A DNA stretch of 45,360 bases from Propionibacteriaceae bacterium AM104-82. Its GTDB lineage: Bacteria > Actinomycetota > Actinomycetes > Propionibacteriales > Propionibacteriaceae. Positions 44,712 through 45,360 of this stretch are shown one piece after another. Under the pieces are notes generated by a model. It had not been told where the DNA came from. It ran no database searches and worked only from the letters and a program-made list of their open reading frames with translations. Position 1 is the stretch's first letter; each line of letters begins with the position of its first letter. Both the position numbers and the translations under genes were made by a program. The stretch is taken from NCBI GenBank assembly GCA_027658995.1, contig JAQDQK010000025.1, positions 1 through 45,360 on the forward strand, in the 5' to 3' direction.

Positions 44712-44954
44712 ATGAAGATCAAGGTCCTCGGCCCCGGCTGCAAGAACTGCATCAACCTTGAGAAGAACACCCGCGCCGCGCTCGCCGAACTCGGCATGGA
44801 GGCCGACGTCGAGAAGGTCACCGACTACGGCGAGATCGCCGGCTACGGCGTCATGAAGACGCCCGGCCTCGTGATCGACGAGGAGGTCGTCCTGAGCGGG
44901 AAGGTCGCCAGCGCGGCGGAGGTCGCCGACCTGCTGCGCGCCGCCACCAAGTAG
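44712..44954 (+). CDS. Small thioredoxin-like protein (redox-active disulfide protein 2 type)
   Basis: An 80-residue thioredoxin-fold protein with GPGCKNC (Cys10, Cys13) and the cis-Pro in MKTPGLVID. Such proteins are regularly encoded after ArsP-type permeases and may pass electrons to, or carry metalloid for, the permease or reductases. The ATG has AAAGGAG upstream at 7 nt. It is the last gene of the rightward ars operon; only 26 nt separate its stop codon from the cassette end. Confidence 0.88.
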   Translation: MKIKVLGPGCKNCINLEKNTRAALAELGMEADVEKVTDYGEIAGYGVMKTPGLVIDEEVVLSGKVASAAEVADLLRAATK

Positions 44955-44980
44955 GGCTCCCACCGGCCACTCCCCCCGGC

Positions 44981-45360
44981 CTAGTCCGTACAGCACGGCC
45001 CCGGTAACTCCTGTCCCGTGGTCGAGATCCGCCTGGGCGGAGGGCTCAGGGGTCAGGTCGTGGGTCGGAATCTCAAAGAGGCCTGCAACGCGCTGCGCCA
45101 CATCCACCCCACCGTCAAACACCGTGACCGATACGCTGCTGAGGGTAGGTTGGTTAGTTGCGGGAGGAACGAGCTGCTGGACGCTGCGGGTTCCGAACCT
45201 TGGCCTGGGTCGAATGGCGGGCATCGGTCGCAAGACCCGAAGCGGGTTGAAGCGAGCGAGAGGGGCTGCCTGCCCCGGCGCAAGCCCGACCGGCATGAAA
45301 GTGGCTCTTCATACCTGCGGTGGGTCGAGGTTGAGTCCGCCGCCGATGAGGAGCATGCGT
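44981..45360 (-). pseudogene. N-terminal part of interrupted subtilisin-like protease (S8), runs to window edge
   Basis: The same strand as the subtilase remains at 38598. The catalytic Asp is in SVTVFDGGVDV and the His in DLDHGTGVTGAVLYG, followed directly by the cassette junction. Upstream, FNPLRVLRPMPAIRP is typical of proteases paired with AAA ATPases. An ATG at 45296 follows an in-frame TGA at 45310-45312; beyond it the frame reads MLLIGGGLNLDPPQV. Either the TGA is a nonsense mutation in a longer protease, or it ends a partner gene. Confidence 0.85.

Larger units (their letters stand above)
39957..44980. mobile_element. Transposase-less arsenic-resistance cassette inserted in subtilase gene
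   Basis: A 5,024-bp insert flanked by CTAG at 39953-39956 and 44981-44984. Removing it with one CTAG restores the subtilase frame exactly. Its own genes are three arsenate-reductase-type genes leftward and arsR, arsP and a thioredoxin gene rightward; the only transposase is in the IS110 inside the cassette. The ends (GGCGCGCACCTCG at the left; GCCGGGGGGAGTGG at the right, reversed) show no convincing terminal inverted repeat by eye. YTAR-type 4-bp duplications such as CTAG are typical of IS5-family transposases. Confidence 0.85.
24345..45360. mobile_element. Integrated genomic island (right end beyond window)
   Basis: From the 3' end of msrA the content changes abruptly to recombinases, replication genes, defence-like genes and nested insertions, with visibly lower GC and different codon use. 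The core is: large serine integrase, resolvase, HTH protein, RepA-like ATPase, prim-pol, small unknown protein, excisionase-like HTH and divergent repressor-like protein. No FtsK/TraB translocase, relaxase or virion gene is seen, so it is neither a recognisable conjugative element nor a complete prophage; a satellite-like or mobilisable island fits best. The right junction was not found. Confidence 0.8.

Noticed and set aside
39957..44980. Terminal inverted repeats on the ars cassette
   Set aside because: The two ends were compared by eye and share only scattered bases, not a convincing inverted repeat.
44466..45296. Single 276-residue minus-strand protein at the right end
   Set aside because: Only 44981-45296 is subtilase; the remainder is antisense to the thioredoxin and permease genes, beyond the cassette junction.

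Overview
The window is high-GC DNA from an actinobacterium. A mycothiol S-conjugate amidase gene (mca), mostly leaderless promoters (a -10 hexamer 6-7 nt before the start codon), twin lipobox lipoproteins and several families of dispersed palindromic repeats point to Propionibacteriaceae (Tessaracoccus-like); the genus is an inference.

Chromosomal backbone, about 1-24,390. After the tail of an IS110-type transposase (1-58) come DUF4245, a cis-prenyltransferase, a hemolysin III-type membrane protein, a PIG-L deacetylase and a PIN-PhoH protein. A tight operon (6017-12835) encodes a ROK regulator, a nitrate/sulfonate-type ABC importer and two sulfatases, and looks like a system for taking up and desulfating a sulfated compound. 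Then come a transglutaminase-like protein, an ankyrin lipoprotein, a P-loop kinase-like protein, a YyaL-type thioredoxin-domain protein, a rhomboid protease, the mca / DUF4307 / greA block, a DUF2089 + adhesin-domain pair, ung, a small membrane protein and msrA. Gaps hold three repeat families (3302-3532 and 15884-16142; 5157-5790; 22223-22672).

Mobile island, about 24,345 to beyond the right edge. A large serine integrase starts 10 nt after the msrA stop codon. Behind it lie a resolvase, HTH proteins, a RepA-like ATPase, a prim-pol primase and an excisionase-like protein: a replication/excision core without visible conjugation or capsid genes, as in satellite-like or degenerate integrative elements. 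The cargo is defence-like: a GIY-YIG + SF2 helicase protein, two adenine-methyltransferase-like proteins, a small membrane protein, an orphan protein and a subtilisin-like protease resembling the protease of ATPase-protease defence pairs.

The cargo has been hit by nested insertions that can be undone exactly. An IS3-family element (33506-34744, 4-bp duplication CTAT) splits the methyltransferase gene; removing it restores one 534-codon frame. A 5,024-bp arsenic cassette (39957-44980, flanked by CTAG) splits the subtilase gene; removing it restores one frame carrying the Asp, His and Ser motifs. The cassette holds three arsenate-reductase-type genes, an ArsR regulator, an ArsP permease and a small thioredoxin but no transposase of its own; an IS110 element sits in its divergent promoter region. 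The most notable results are this transposase-free ars cassette and the unusual split-methyltransferase restriction-like locus.
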